In this document: piece after piece, positions 33,763 through 46,400 of the stretch
Layout of the letters: the number at the start of each line of letters is the position of its first letter
How positions within the stretch are numbered: the stretch's first letter is position 1
Assembly: GCA_010093705.1 (NCBI GenBank)
Contig: MU006097.1
Location: 1,092,715 to 1,156,714 of the forward strand
Direction of reading: 5' to 3'
Length of the DNA: 64,000 bases
From: Patellaria atrata CBS 101060
Lineage: Eukaryota; Ascomycota; Dothideomycetes; Patellariales; Patellariaceae
Notes under the pieces: generated by a model
The model's database searches: none
What the model saw: only the letters and a program-made list of their open reading frames with translations
Told to the model about the DNA's origin: nothing
Position numbers and translations under genes: made by a program

Positions 33763-36700
33763 TCACTCCACAGAACCCTCCGCACTCCCCTCCGCCCTGA
33801 TAACCCGGCCCCCACTCAAGACAACACTCCCCTCCGCGCCCCTAACCGCCTCAACCCTATGTGCAATCGTGACCACTGTAGCGCCGCCCAACTCCTCCCT
33901 CAACACTCTCTGCACCCGCTCCGCGGTCTTGCGGTCAATACTCGCGGTTGCCTCATCCAGGATAACAATACTGCTCTTCCTTAGCAGCGCTCTCGCGAGG
34001 CCGACGAGCTGGCGCTGGCCTTGCGATAAATTGCGCCCGGAGGCCTCGATGGGGGTGTCGAGGGTCCAGTTGTAAGAGGGATGCGCGACGAGGGCGAGGA
34101 CTTGGGAGAGTAGGGGGGCTGGGTAGAGGGATAGGGGGTCGAGGTTCGTGTGGAGGGTGCCAGGGAAGAGGATGGGGTCTTGGGCGAGGAAGGTGATGCG
34201 TTGGCGGAGGATCTGTTTGTCGACTGTTGAGATGTCGATGCCGTCGATGAGGATGCGGCCGGACGTTGGGGTGACTTAGATGATTTAGTATGGAAGGGTT
34301 ATGTGAAGGACATTGGTTGACGTACTTGTAGCGAGTAGTGAGAGTGCGAATGTACTCTTCCCAGAGCCTTCATCGGGCGTTAGTAGATTCTAGTACGAGA
34401 GAAGGATCACTAACCAGTTCGTCCCACGATGGCAGTATTGCGGCCAGCCTTTAGTGTTAGGGAAACATTCGATAGTGCGGGTTCGAGAGTTGGAGCATAT
34501 TTGATGGTCACATCCTCAAACACAATATCGCCGTTCTGGCTAGGCCACCATGCTGGTGGTGTAACATCTCCGGGAGGTTCCTGTTCGAGATGAAGCAGCT
34601 CTACTACGCGTTCGACCGAAACAAAGTCCATTTGTAACTGGCCGTACTGCCGGCAAAGGGAGTGAGTTGCATTGACAACTGGGATCTTGTCAACTTATTA
34701 TATATTGAAACATAAGAGAGTGACCTACACTTCGAAGCTGCTATAAGAACAAATGCTGTCAATCCAGGAGATATTCCTATATAAAGTGCCAAGCAAGTTA
34801 GAACGAAAGTAGACGTAGCTGACAGTGCGTCGAAGCGGTACATCAACCACGCCTGCAAACTCCAGTAAAAATGGTCCATTTTCTGGAATGCGTCCGTGAC
34901 TTCTATAACCCGGTCCTGAAACCGAGACTGTGTACAGAAAGCTACATGCGATAAGCACCCAATCCAATATATGGGCCCCATTACGTACCTCTGACAGTAG
35001 TCAAGCCCTCCACTAGAGCACCGAAATTCGACATCAACGGACTTAAAGAAACCATCTAAGCGACCCCTGATTAGTGTGTCTTGCGCGATACACAAACTGA
35101 GTACTCACCTCTAGTCTTCGCAAGCTCTGTGAGGTCGGTAGGAATCTCTGAAATATGTATATAAATCCAGCAGCCAGCGAAAATGAAAATACCAGGAAAC
35201 TGGGAGTAACCGAAGCAATCACTACAACTGAGAATATGAGTGTAACCGAATGTCGAGCGACGTTATAGAATTTCTGACTGATGTTCCCGTCGATGGTGCT
35301 AATATCCGATGTCAACCGATTCATCAGTCGACCAACCGGAGTGACATCGTAGAATCGAAATGTTGCGTGACTGACCCGTTGCATTACGTCCTTGAACATT
35401 TGGCGTCCAGCAGAATACACGATGACAGCCATAAAGATTTGAGCGACTACCCAGGTGGTGGCTTCAGATATCACTATGAAGAAATACCACCATAGCCATG
35501 GCTTGACGTTGTCTTCGGGGGGAGGTAATCTCTTCAGTGGATTCGAAATGGTTTCTTGTCGGTCAGATTCTCCATATGCTTCGCCCCAGTACTTCAGGAA
35601 CCAGTTTTCACCCGTACTACTAGCCCTATATAATACTATGGTGAGGATCAGAAGAGCCCACCACCTGAGTTTCCCTGCTTTTACATACTCCCAGTATATC
35701 GAAGCCTGGACGCCTCCATGTGACCTATGCTCATCCTCGATGAATTTATCAGGGATCGCAGCTTCCATTTCGTCATGATCTTGGGTATGGAGCTGTTGGA
35801 TATGCTCTTGTGATGTTACGCTCTGAAGGTCTTGCAAAGATGTCGTTTCCGGATCTAAGATGTTTGCCTGACCGTCGGTAATCTCAACAATCTGAGTTGC
35901 AATCCCATGGCAGAGTTCTGTTCGATGGGTGGCGAGTATTACGGTTCTACCTTCTAGTAACCTACCCGCAATGCATCTCTTGACGATGAATTCTGCAGTC
36001 TGATGGTCAAGTGCCGAAATAGGATCGTCGAGAAGGAGAATCTTTGCCCTACTGTAAACAGCTCTAGCCAATGCTACTCTCGCCCTTTGACCGCCACTTA
36101 AGCCGACTCCATTCTCGCCAATGTTAGAGAGGTCTCCGTTCTGGAGATTAGCCATATCGGGCATAAGAGCACATGCCTCTAGGACTTCTTTGTAACGGAC
36201 CTCGTCGTACTGGGCGGAGAATAGGATATTTTCTCGGATACTCATACTCTGCAGCCACGGCATTTGCGCACAGTAGCCGATCATTTCGTCTGGTCGTACC
36301 AGCGTTCCCTCTTTTAAGTCCAATTCCCCGAGCAGAGCTTGAAGCAGAGCAGACTTGCCGGCTGCTACCTTCCCGCACACCACAGTGAGTCCCGGCGGAA
36401 ATGAAAGGTTAAGATATTTGAGAACAAATTCGTTGGCGCCCGGCCAAGCGAAGGATGCATTCTCCAAGGCAAGCTCAGTAGCATTTGTATGCCGCATCGT
36501 AGAGTTGTCTTTATCTGGTTCGTTCATAAATGATTCCAAACGACCAACAGCTATGCTAGCATTGAGCAGTACAGTGATTAAATTTGGTATCTCCCGCAGA
36601 TTGGATTCCAGCATCGAAAATAACTGCAGCGCGGGGAATGCAATATCCACTCCTAAGGTCTGACCAGCCCAAGCAGTGTAAGCGTAGAACGCTACAAGTG

Positions 36701-38701
36701 GAAATAAGGTGCTCCCGAATGCATTAGAAAAGGTGATCATTATGTTCCATGCGGCTGTGATAATACGAATGTTTAACTCATGTTGTCTAGCCTCGAGAAT
36801 GTGCTTTAGCCAAGCATCTTGCCAGCCGTACCAGCGGAGGTGACGGATTGCTTCCACAAACTGAGAAGTAACTTTAAGTTTACCATCCGTTGCTCTCCGG
36901 CGAACTACTTCCCACCGCAATAGTATCCTCACAATGAGAGCGTTGAGGACCTGGGCGACCATGACCGTAAGTATGCCGACCAAACAGGACCAGCCCAGCA
37001 ATCTCCATATCAATAACACAGAGAATATTAGACCAAGGGGTTTCGAAGTGAGCATTTGAAAGTCCCAGAATCTTCACTTTTTCTTAGAGAAGTGCCATAG
37101 CTCGTCGAAGATTTTCACGTACCTCTGTGCAATTTCATAAACATCATTCCTAAGTATCCAGTCAGTAAACGTTATTCAATTTGCTAAAGTGGCATACCTC
37201 ATCAGGTTCAATATCTTGCCCATTGAAGCGGGTTGTTTCGAATCCTCCTCAGTTTGCGAAGAAGTATGACTCGGAAGAGCTTTCTTTATTAGAGTAGAAA
37301 ATTGTTTCCACATAACCAAGGGATGAAATCGGGACCGGTCTCTTATGTTAGCAGTGTTACTACTTATTGGTCTTTCATCTGCATGATCTGGTTGTTTCAA
37401 CTTGTCCCCGATGATCTTTCGGCTCAAGGTCTTCTCGTAGAGCATCGTAATCATTTCACCACGCGATCTCTCGTATGCTCGCCTACTATACCATACTCCG
37501 AAAACTGCAGCTTGACTACTTATCAACCTCGCAATCAAAGAGAATGAAGCATATATCAAGGCTGCACGCTTCGGAACTTCTGGCCTTTCCATGGACCGAA
37601 GAAGTTGCTGCAGGGTAACCGGAACGGCAAGATCTATCTAAGTCAGCAGATGCCTACCAGCTTCTCGGTACCTTTGATGGCTTACTAGCAGCCAACTCCA
37701 CAATGGCCAAAGCTGAGATAATCAGAAGATCTATCCCATTAGCTTTGATAAGTCGCCTTACGACTGATCCCTGCAATTCTCGGAATGCATGATGGAGCCT
37801 TCTATGTTGGAATTCGTAACCCAACTTCCATACGTCTTCATCATGCAATTGTCTAAGTGCTCCGATACCAATCAAAGGTGCCATCCAGGAAACTGACATG
37901 AATTGCCATGGTGTGAGGCTATCTTCAGGACTCCGGAGCTCAAACGTTGGGGCATCAAAAGTTGCGCTAATCTCAGCTCGAGACAGAGAAGGGTGCCTTA
38001 AAGGCATATTAAGAATTACTATGACGCTGATGAGCGCTGCCATACAACTGATTAGGTTGGGTATGTCGGTTCTTCGTAACGGTAACCGATCGTGGACAAT
38101 GATAATCAGTTGAGTAACAAATATTGCAGCATGAAGAATCAATAATGAGATTGGAGCCGTTTGAGGAGGGAGGATAAGAATCAGACTGATAGACACAGCC
38201 TACCAAAAGATGAGCAATAATACATCCCATGGCTCTAAAGACTCACCCATGATGCAGCTGGATAAACCTCGAAGACCTCGAATCTTGGCCAAAAGATGTT
38301 GAGGATCTGGAGAATGAGGGCCAAAAAGGACAAGGCCAATAAGATCCGCGAAGGGAAACTGAATCGATATCTAGATTTCCGTGATCCCTCATCATGTTCT
38401 TCATTGGTTTCAGTTATAAAAGCTAGCAAGGATCGCGGTTGAGCCTTTGGAAACAAAATGCGGAGAAGTTGGATCAGAAGTAACAAGACAGCTAGAGCAG
38501 CTGGAAGCACACGAATTATCGAGAGGGCGCATGGTGTAAATGTAGCCTCCGTGGAATCCTAAGCAAATAGTCAGAGCCTAAGGATTTATTGAACGCAGGA
38601 AGGAACCCTACCCAAATCGCATGACAAGATATCCTCTCTTGTGGACGCTGTATTTGTCTAAATTTGCTAGAAAGCACATATTCCTTGATAAAGTTCTCCA
38701 T
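33763..38701 (-). CDS. full-length ABC transporter, ABCC (MRP) subfamily
   Basis: Eleven exons: 38701-38612, 38558-38247, 38199-37686, 37633-37198, 37149-37123, 37071-35109, 35055-34989, 34941-34729, 34678-34415, 34367-34326 and 34274-33763; 1479 aa. An extra N-terminal membrane region (TMD0-like) precedes TMD1. NBD1 has Walker A GKVAAGKSALLQ (~697), signature LSGGQRARVALARA (~785) and Walker B ILLLDDP, with Asp where the catalytic Glu usually sits, as in many ABCC NBD1s. TMD2 follows, with TPVGRLMNRLTSDISTID. NBD2 has GRTGSGKST, LSQGQRQLVGLARALLRK and VILDEATASID, which look fully active. It should export conjugates or toxins at the plasma or vacuolar membrane; the substrate is unknown. Exons of 27 and 42 nt are notable; the 42-nt one encodes the NBD2 Walker A lysine. 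The 37685-37634 intron was chosen over a 34-nt alternative. Confidence 0.9.
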
Positions 38702-40088
38702 AGTAGATCAAAAGAGAATTTCTGTCAAGGAAATATTGATCTAGCCATTCTCTGTGGTAGGAACAAGGCACTCGACTTTGCAAAGTACTCTGAAGATGTA
38801 ACGTGCTGCTTCATTGAAAATCAGGATCAAAAGTGTCTCTGCTGACTTGGCTTAGAACTAGTGTAAGGTAAAGTACGTGTCAAGGGCAACCTAATGACAG
38901 TGGAGGATCCAGGAGTTGCTGGCGCTTTCTGCTCCTATCTACTGGTAAGGTATACTGTAAGGTAAGGTATGTGCTCGCTGTGCCTTCCTGAGCTGTTGTT
39001 GTTGTTCGAAAGCGGTGTGGCAAGCCGTGGCAGTTGTCCACATCCCTTCCATTGTCCGTTTGCATGTTAAAAGGACTAAAGACTGGTGGGCAAGCGAGCT
39101 CCGTTCGAACTCCGCAACGAACAACAAGTACGTAGTGTAACTTACACCCCGTCGAAATTGTTTGTATAGGACGTTTAACATTTGACCCCTATCAAATACA
39201 AGTTCGTCCCTTTAGTACTCATTTGTGGTTACTGTCAACTCTGTAGATAGATCAGCTGTGCGGCCACCTGCGCCGTCGAGTGGATCATGACTTAGCGGTG
39301 TAAGACTACCTAGAACACTCGTGTTGTTCTTAAGTCCGTAATGCGATGTTGAATCGATGTCTCAACGAGACTCGGAGACTTCACTTCGCAAGTAAAAAAG
39401 ATAAGTAATATGGATGGGTGCTATCGGACGCAATGCCGACGCGAACAACTTCATTCATACTTGATCGTTGCAGAACAATCGAACAAGCGTAACTATCTGT
39501 TCCCTGAAACAACCTTCCCTTGCGATATCCCAACTCAACTATAATCTGCCTTCCGACTTCTATCCCCCGATCCAAGCCCTTAGTCTAAAACCCATCATCC
39601 AATATGGAACAGAACGTAATAAGTCATCAGTCCGAGCTGACGAGATCGGATCCACCGTAGAATCGAAGTCAGAACGAAAAATTGAATCGTTCGCCATCGA
39701 CGCTCCGAAAAATCGAATTTGAAATAGAAAAGAAAAGAAAGAAAAGAAAACAATCAAGTGGAGAATTCTATCTAAATTGGGGATGTTTGCATCCCTGCAA
39801 CATGAGCGTGTTCTCATCATCAGGATAAAATCCCAAAATATCCCTTTACGCCTTTGAAGATTCGGGGTATCTCGAAGAGTAACGACAGGGTATGAAATAC
39901 AACAACGAATGACCTCCCAATGCTGTCATGACCAAAAGAAGAAAAGAAAAATAAAACATTCCTTATGTTGCGCGTACGGTATATTACAAGAAAAATACAA
40001 AGTTGATGCGACGGTTAATGACGTGTCAAAGACGGAATAATGGAATTCGTGATGGTATGTGAGGTAGACGTGCCTAGTACAACAACCT
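38702..40088. other. intergenic, no gene seen
   Basis: Promoter of the ABC transporter, then the 3' flank of the PLC gene. GGTAAGGTATACTGTAAGG words lie at 38944-38970. An AG-rich run (GAAAAGAAAAG type) lies near 39726-39750. Frames are short and without motifs. Confidence 0.5.
38944..38970 (+). repeat. GGTAAGG-type short repeat in the ABC transporter upstream region
   Basis: Three imperfect copies of GTAAGGTA within 27 bp, about 250 bp upstream of the transporter's start codon. It is the same word as the microsatellite at 16957. Confidence 0.7.
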
Positions 40089-43000
40089 TTAACGGTCGAG
40101 CGTGTTGCTGCGGCTGAAGTTTCCACGCTCTTTCTTTCGCCCAGATGGTGTGCGGCTGAGAAGTTTTTGGAAGATTCCCCTGCTGGACTCTTGCCCGGAA
40201 GGACTACTTGGATTTTCCTCAAGATTAACAGGACGTTCCTTTTTGATCTTAACAAAAAGACTAGAGAACATGTATGGTGTACCAGTCGCATCGTACAGCC
40301 GAAGGTGTCGGTAACCTTCTCTAAGGCTACTCAATTTCGCCGTGTATGTCGCCAAGGGGACACTTTTATCCTCGAGATGAGGAAGACGATTCTTTTCTGA
40401 TGAGTTATAGATTGTCCAACGAACGAATATGAGGCTAGGGTTTTTGGTTTCGACACTCATAGCGATTGTCTCGTTAAACATAGGGTCGAAGCCGTTGCCC
40501 TCGGCGATGTGAGTCCGCCTACGAAGGGGAGAGTCGATTCCAGACACGTTGTCGTCTTTTGGCCAGTCATCAATACCACCCTGGCTGTAAGCGTTGGCAG
40601 AGCCTTTGTCCTCCGCGCTGTACATCTCAAACATGACGTAGGGGTTCAGGTTTGCGTCATGATTCAGATTCCGTGGCCTGGGAAGCTGCTGCACGGAGAC
40701 GATTTCCACGGAAAACTTAACCTGTGTCTTTATTTTTCTTCCGGTGATCTCCCTTAGGATGTCTTTAGCGTCTTCTGGAGGTCGAAGTTCCTTCGGTTTG
40801 AGCACATAGCCTGTTCTATCGGCACCGGCTGCAAACATGGCTTGATTGAGTTGCATAGGAATATCATATGTCTGCCAGTTCAGGGCCGACATCTGGACTC
40901 CATGGCGCCATGGCTTGAGCGGATTGAAATTGTCGGAACTCACACGGTAAAAGCCGGGATATACCCGCATCAGATGGTGTTTGTTGTGCTTCTCCAGGCA
41001 TGCAATTGCATCCTGTTCATTGCCAGCGGCCTTCTTGAAGGTTCCCTCGGAGAGAGAGAACACATGGTTAAAGGTCTTCGCCCCGGCGTCCTTGAAACTG
41101 GAAAACGTGACACCTTGGGTGTAAACCCCTAATTCTCCGAGCACTTTAGTAATTTTGCTCGGTTTTGCCTTCTTCCTCGCTTTCGGCGGATTTAGGTAGT
41201 CGCTGTCTTCGGCAGAGCTGACAGGACTGCCGACAGAACTGGCCCATTCCCGTGGCGTAGCAAAGAAGCTACCGGCCCTCTCCGGCGGACTCATGTTGTA
41301 AGGACTACCGAGGAGCGGCGAATTAGGACCCGTAGACGTGTCCATAATTATTGGACGTGAAATAGGCGAACTAAGGCTCCGTTCGCGATTACTTAATGCG
41401 CTTTCAAGTACTGGTGGATATTCTTCTTTTGCGTGACTGCCCTTGACCTTGATTAAAATCTTCCCCTTTAGTTCTTCTGGAGACGGCAGTGCAGAGGACT
41501 TTTGTTCTATCGGTTTTGTCAGCAACTTATCGCCAAAGACGTCTTTCATTATCCTGGTCATGATTGTTTGTTGCTCGGGGTTACAGTGGACTTCGAGAGA
41601 GATTATAAGTGGATAAGGAGATGCCGAGAATGCATATCTTGCGATGACTGCGATGCAGTCGGCAAATAGAACTTTCGATGTGAGACTACGCCCATGCGTT
41701 ACCAGTGGTCTGCCATCTGGACCGTCCCAGCAGTCTATCTCGATGCAACGACAGCCATTCTGTAAAGCCATTATGTAGGCTTCTGTGCTGGAGCGGTCAG
41801 CAATTTGTCGTCCAGTCAGGTAGGTATTATGAGAGCTGTTGATGAAATATTCATTGAGCGGCCGGTCAAGCTTGAAACTTCCGGATTTCGGGACTCCTTC
41901 AAGGACGGAGTTTTCATCGGATAGGAGGAATGCTTGGAACCCGGCATTATTCATGCTCAGAGGAAGCGTCTCAGAAGAATCTTGGAGCGAGGAGCCTTTT
42001 GGTCTGCATCGGAGCGCGAACTTTCTGAAAACTCCTTCCCAATAAGTTCGTCGCGCATGCACATCCACGCCTTGGCTTCGTTGGAGGAAAAAGAAGAAGG
42101 AATCCATATCCATTTCCAAATCCTTGTCATGCTTAAAGGCGTGATAGATTCGTGTGATGTCTTTCCGCTCTTTGAATTGATCGACAAAGCACTCAAATTG
42201 TGGGAAAGTGAGAAAGCCGGACCCATCTGAATCGGCATTTTCGAACCGATACTTCAACGTACGATCCGCACAATTAATCTCTAACTTCCGACAAAGTTTC
42301 CTCACCGTTGCTAAGTCAATCTTTTCTTCCTCAACGTCGAATCTGTTGTATGTGCGCTCCATTTCTGACCGCCAAAGTTTGCGAATAGCTTCTTTACTAC
42401 CTTCTGCAATTGCAACCATGATTTCAATCCTCTCACGAGAGACTTTGTTCAAATGAGTGGTCCATAATTTGAACGTCAGATCATCGGGAGCTATGAGATT
42501 CATGGTCTTGGTGGTTCGACCTTTGGATTTATCCGGATCAGTGTGCACTATAGTGAACCATCCCGACTCCATTGTAGCATCTACTCCACATTCTTCGCGA
42601 TTCACAGTTGCTTCTGAACCGACGCGAATGTCCGAGATGTCATCAATATAGATGGACTTCACCTTTCTTGAACCTTGCCAGCTGACCTTAGCAGAGTCAT
42701 AATCCAACCAGAACACCATGGGTTTTCGCTTGCGTTTTGTGACCTTGACGAGCACCATGCCTTGCTCTAAAGCTGGGGATCTCGTAGGCCCCTCTGGTAG
42801 TGAGGCAACACTGGCTTGGGGACTGTTAAATCCGCTCAGACCAACAGAATTATATCCGTAATCTGAACGGTATGGTCCAAAGGAGGAATCCTCATCCTCC
42901 TCGTCGGGATGATCAAGCTCCAAGTCTGACATATCTGCTGGAATATCTGAGGTACCTTTGCTGTCACTTCGCCTTCTAAGCATGACAGGGCCACAGCTTT

Positions 43001-43469
43001 GGTCTCTGTTGGCTTGTGAATTGGAAGATCTCCTTTGAGTGACCCGTCGCGCCCCATGAGATATCCTCCGGATCAGATTTGGGCTTTTGGTCATTGCCAT
43101 AGCCTCAGACATAGCGGTGGGTGACGAGGTGGGGGGTGATGAGGGGATGAATGCAGGTGATATGGGTGTGTCAGGTAAGATGAGATGACTTGGTAAGGAT
43201 GATCTTGGATGGACCATGGGGTGGAGACAGTCTGGAGTGTTTTGGAGAGATCTATTTGTGTCTTTAGGAAAGAGGGAATAGGTAGGAGCGTTGCGTGACG
43301 AAGGTCCGTTGACAGTAGATGCTTGATTGACCGAATGGGGAACTGAGGTAACAACATTTTGATCTTGAATAGAACGCGCAGACGTTGTTTGGCAAGGTGG
43401 TGTCATGGAGACTGCTGTTCCATTCAGCGTTGGAGAGGGATGAGACGGATTAGTAGTTGAGTTAGACAT
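40089..43469 (-). CDS. PLC1: phosphoinositide-specific phospholipase C, delta type
   Basis: Single intron-free frame of 1126 codons. The first ~235 residues are disordered and Ser/Pro-rich with basic patches. A PH-like domain (about 237-355) contains TKRKRKPMVFWLDYDSAKVS. EF-hand-like helices occupy about 375-460, including NADSDGSGFLTFPQFECF. The X half of the catalytic barrel (about 535-676) has FINSSHNTYLTGRQ and RPLVTHGRSLTSK, which carry both catalytic histidines, and CRCIEIDCWDGPDG for Ca2+ binding. The Y half (about 780-893) has MSALNWQTYDIPMQLNQAMF. A C2 domain and basic tail follow. The enzyme cleaves PIP2 to IP3 and diacylglycerol, feeding calcium and PKC signalling in growth and infection-related development. 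The X-Y linker is long and Ser/Pro-rich. Paralogues exist in fungi, so the symbol denotes the type. Confidence 0.93.
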   Translation of the reverse strand: MSNSTTNPSHPSPTLNGTAVSMTPPCQTTSARSIQDQNVVTSVPHSVNQASTVNGPSSRNAPTYSLFPKDTNRSLQNTPDCLHPMVHPRSSLPSHLILPDTPISPAFIPSSPPTSSPTAMSEAMAMTKSPNLIRRISHGARRVTQRRSSNSQANRDQSCGPVMLRRRSDSKGTSDIPADMSDLELDHPDEEDEDSSFGPYRSDYGYNSVGLSGFNSPQASVASLPEGPTRSPALEQGMVLVKVTKRKRKPMVFWLDYDSAKVSWQGSRKVKSIYIDDISDIRVGSEATVNREECGVDATMESGWFTIVHTDPDKSKGRTTKTMNLIAPDDLTFKLWTTHLNKVSRERIEIMVAIAEGSKEAIRKLWRSEMERTYNRFDVEEEKIDLATVRKLCRKLEINCADRTLKYRFENADSDGSGFLTFPQFECFVDQFKERKDITRIYHAFKHDKDLEMDMDSFFFFLQRSQGVDVHARRTYWEGVFRKFALRCRPKGSSLQDSSETLPLSMNNAGFQAFLLSDENSVLEGVPKSGSFKLDRPLNEYFINSSHNTYLTGRQIADRSSTEAYIMALQNGCRCIEIDCWDGPDGRPLVTHGRSLTSKVLFADCIAVIARYAFSASPYPLIISLEVHCNPEQQTIMTRIMKDVFGDKLLTKPIEQKSSALPSPEELKGKILIKVKGSHAKEEYPPVLESALSNRERSLSSPISRPIIMDTSTGPNSPLLGSPYNMSPPERAGSFFATPREWASSVGSPVSSAEDSDYLNPPKARKKAKPSKITKVLGELGVYTQGVTFSSFKDAGAKTFNHVFSLSEGTFKKAAGNEQDAIACLEKHNKHHLMRVYPGFYRVSSDNFNPLKPWRHGVQMSALNWQTYDIPMQLNQAMFAAGADRTGYVLKPKELRPPEDAKDILREITGRKIKTQVKFSVEIVSVQQLPRPRNLNHDANLNPYVMFEMYSAEDKGSANAYSQGGIDDWPKDDNVSGIDSPLRRRTHIAEGNGFDPMFNETIAMSVETKNPSLIFVRWTIYNSSEKNRLPHLEDKSVPLATYTAKLSSLREGYRHLRLYDATGTPYMFSSLFVKIKKERPVNLEENPSSPSGQESSRGIFQKLLSRTPSGRKKERGNFSRSNTLDR

Positions 43470-46400
43470 GTCTGGTCAATAAGTAGAAGTGGCCTTAATG
43501 CGGTATAGCGGATGAAGGCATGATCGAGAAGGCAAACAGTAGGGAAGACGTGGTGCAACAAGGCCAACTTCAATGTGAGAGAAAGACGGCGAATTAAGTG
43601 TAGATCGACCTAGTTTAATTGTCAGGCCTGTCGGACAGAAGGGCAATTGGGGGGGAGAGATGTTATGTTTACCGCATGGTAATTGTGGTAGTCAGGTCTA
43701 ATGCACGTATGGAAAGAATGCAATGTGCGCCTCAAGCGCGGCGGGATGAACACTGCAGAGACAAAAACCGAGAAACGATGCAGGCGGTCAGCTGCTGTGC
43801 TGCGGGTATCGAATCGATTATTGCTTGCAGTGCTTTGCGTTCTTACAGGGTGTTCTGCAAGAGGGTACGAATTGGTACCGTTTCAGCAGGGCTATCGACT
43901 TGTACCCTACGGCAGGAATTTGCCAATCTCTCTGAAGGTCGAACTGGTGGCTTAACAGACGCGACTGGACGGATTGATCTCTTTTGCGGTTAGCTAGTGA
44001 GTAAGAGCTAAGTAGATGGTCGTCTTGCAGAGTGTCGTCTATGTTGTGCGGGTTGCGGCGTGAATGGTGTTGGTGGAAAGGGAAGGTGGTGAAAAGGTGC
44101 AGAAGCGCAGGTGGTGGAAAATCTACAAGAAAGTTTTTAAAGGAGGGTTGGAGCTTTTTTTGATTCCTCTCTTTGGCGCTACAGTTAACCCTTAGTAGCA
44201 CTAAACGGCGAGGGGAAGAAATTGGGGAAAAGGCTCGAAAAAAATAATTAACAAGGGAGAGAGATACGTGGACGTCTGGGTACAGACGCAACTTTCTGGT
44301 CACCGTTTAGCGCAGGCCTTGCCCGTCGTGCCCGTTCGTACTTGACTGTACCAGTAGTAGCAGTTGCCTTAAACCTCCTCAAGAAACTTTCCTTGATGCT
44401 TGCACCTCAAGCCGTTGCCATCCCTGAAGATCCTCTTTACCGGGTTTTCGCATCCTCTGATCTTTTTTCCAAAATGATAATGTGTGTGATACGGCCAGTT
44501 TACCGCTGTGCCACGTTACTTTTGCCGTTCTTGGAATCTGTCTCGTCGTCTTACTTATCGTTGCGGCGGAATTTGTGTCATTCCAAGTCATCTCAATTGC
44601 CCTGACAAAGAACACCAATCTCGCATTATGACCTCAGCATCACGATTGGATCTGGTGATATCACACCCTTTCTGTTATCAAATATCGCCCTGACCTTCAC
44701 AGCTGCAGGTCATCTAAAATCCATACACCCAGCAGTACGGTGCAGTTGCTGCAGATACATAACGGCCGTCTCCTCGAGTCCGTGCCATACGGAAATAATT
44801 TACGCAATAGAGCGGATTCCACTGGCTTTTACCTTACTCCGTGCAGTACGAGTTTCCCGCCATTATGGAAATGCCCAAAAGGATGGATAAGGGTTAGCAG
44901 CTTTTAGGGGCATATGGAGCCGTTTGGGAATAGGGGGGCTAAGATTCACACACCGTTATACTGAATCAGGAACCCAGTCTCCTAGTCTGTCTAATGACGG
45001 GTGAGGAGAAGGGCAAGGCGAAGTTCATTCTGCACTGCTGTTGTCCTACTGGCTCCGTGTCTTGACCTTTAATTAGGTCCCGTACGCGGCCCCGAAACTA
45101 TCGGCACTGAAGACAGAGATCCTAAACCTTCATAAAAATCATTCCTTCGCGCTTTTCTAGAACGTCATGCTCAGTTGCTCAACCGGGTCAAGCCTTGTTC
45201 ATCTCATCTCTTCTCCAAGCGACAGAAAGAGCGGTAATGGTCTCAAATGTCTACTACCAGTCATTCCATTCTCCATCTACCTATCGCATGTAACTACTGT
45301 GACGGGTGATAAGCATGCTGTACCTTTGCACGGCAACAAGAGTTGCTTTACTCAGTCAATAAGATATTCGAACCTCGGTCTCTGATCATCAAAATTTGAG
45401 AACCTATCAAAAGCAACTGCGCAAAGCCATCAAAAGACTAGGGAAGAGATGGTTTGAATTGTTGGATGCAACTTGTCCCTACCTTGGAAGATACTTCTAG
45501 CTGCTTTTCAACCATCAGACCACTTTATAGACTAGCTTTACGTCAAATCGTTCCGGGACAGCCGTGAAGATAGCTTTAGATAACCGCTAGAAGCAAGTTT
45601 CATGGCAATAACGAAATTCAGCCCTGTGGCTTTAGCAGAAATTCAACAGCACGACATGTCCTAAACAAATACGTGTTACTCTGTCCTACGGTACCTCCGG
45701 CTAGGTAGGCAAAATACACAATTCAGAAGAAAGTAGGAGGCCGACATGGTAGCGAGCGCTATCAGCAGCAGCATCCGAGATACCCACCTTTCGCGGTAAG
45801 CTCCCTTTTCCGTAGCTTTTAATGGGGAAAATTGACATAGATTACGATACAATACCGAGTATCCGTACCGTAATCTGACACCTCCACAACTGGGGCACAT
45901 GGGCCAAGGGGAAACTGCACGTGGGCTGAGGCAAGCGAGCCGGGGTTGTGTCAAAACGCCTTCGTCATGGCTTTTCTCTTTGTTTGAAACGATGAAACGG
46001 CCCCGGCAGTGTGGTTAGATGGCACACTCTAAGAAACCAAGACTTGATGATCGACAGGGATCATGGCAGGCTCAGCAGCTTTCAGACCTTCTGGGTGTGC
46101 TGAGAAGCCTGAGATCACACACACCTCACTTTCTAGTTCCTTACCCCACCGCATCCCACGCCAATACCTGCCCTCGGCCTCAAGACGATAGGACCTTGAG
46201 CCGGAATCGTGAGATCCAGTAAGCAACCGAGAAGAGATACTTCGAGTGACACGAACGGACGGCACGTACTGTACCTGTCACTCTCTTTGCTGTGCCTCTT
46301 TTCCGGCGAGTCCTGTTGGATGATGAGGATTCGATGCTACATACCTCCTCCTGACGGGAGTCCTGTACTTGCAACTATAATTGGCTATTTTCATTCTTAA

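Noticed and set aside
37638-37671. A 34-nt intron in the ABC transporter
   Set aside because: Shorter than any other intron here; a 52-nt alternative with GTAAGC donor and CTGAC branch site keeps the frame.
43818-44303. 161-codon minus-strand frame upstream of the PLC gene
   Set aside because: No family character; it falls in the probable 5' leader or promoter of the PLC gene.
44470-44635. Frame with a membrane-helix-like stretch (VTFAVLGICLVVLLIVAAEF)
   Set aside because: No start codon, acceptor or downstream coding continuation; an isolated hydrophobic run can arise by chance.
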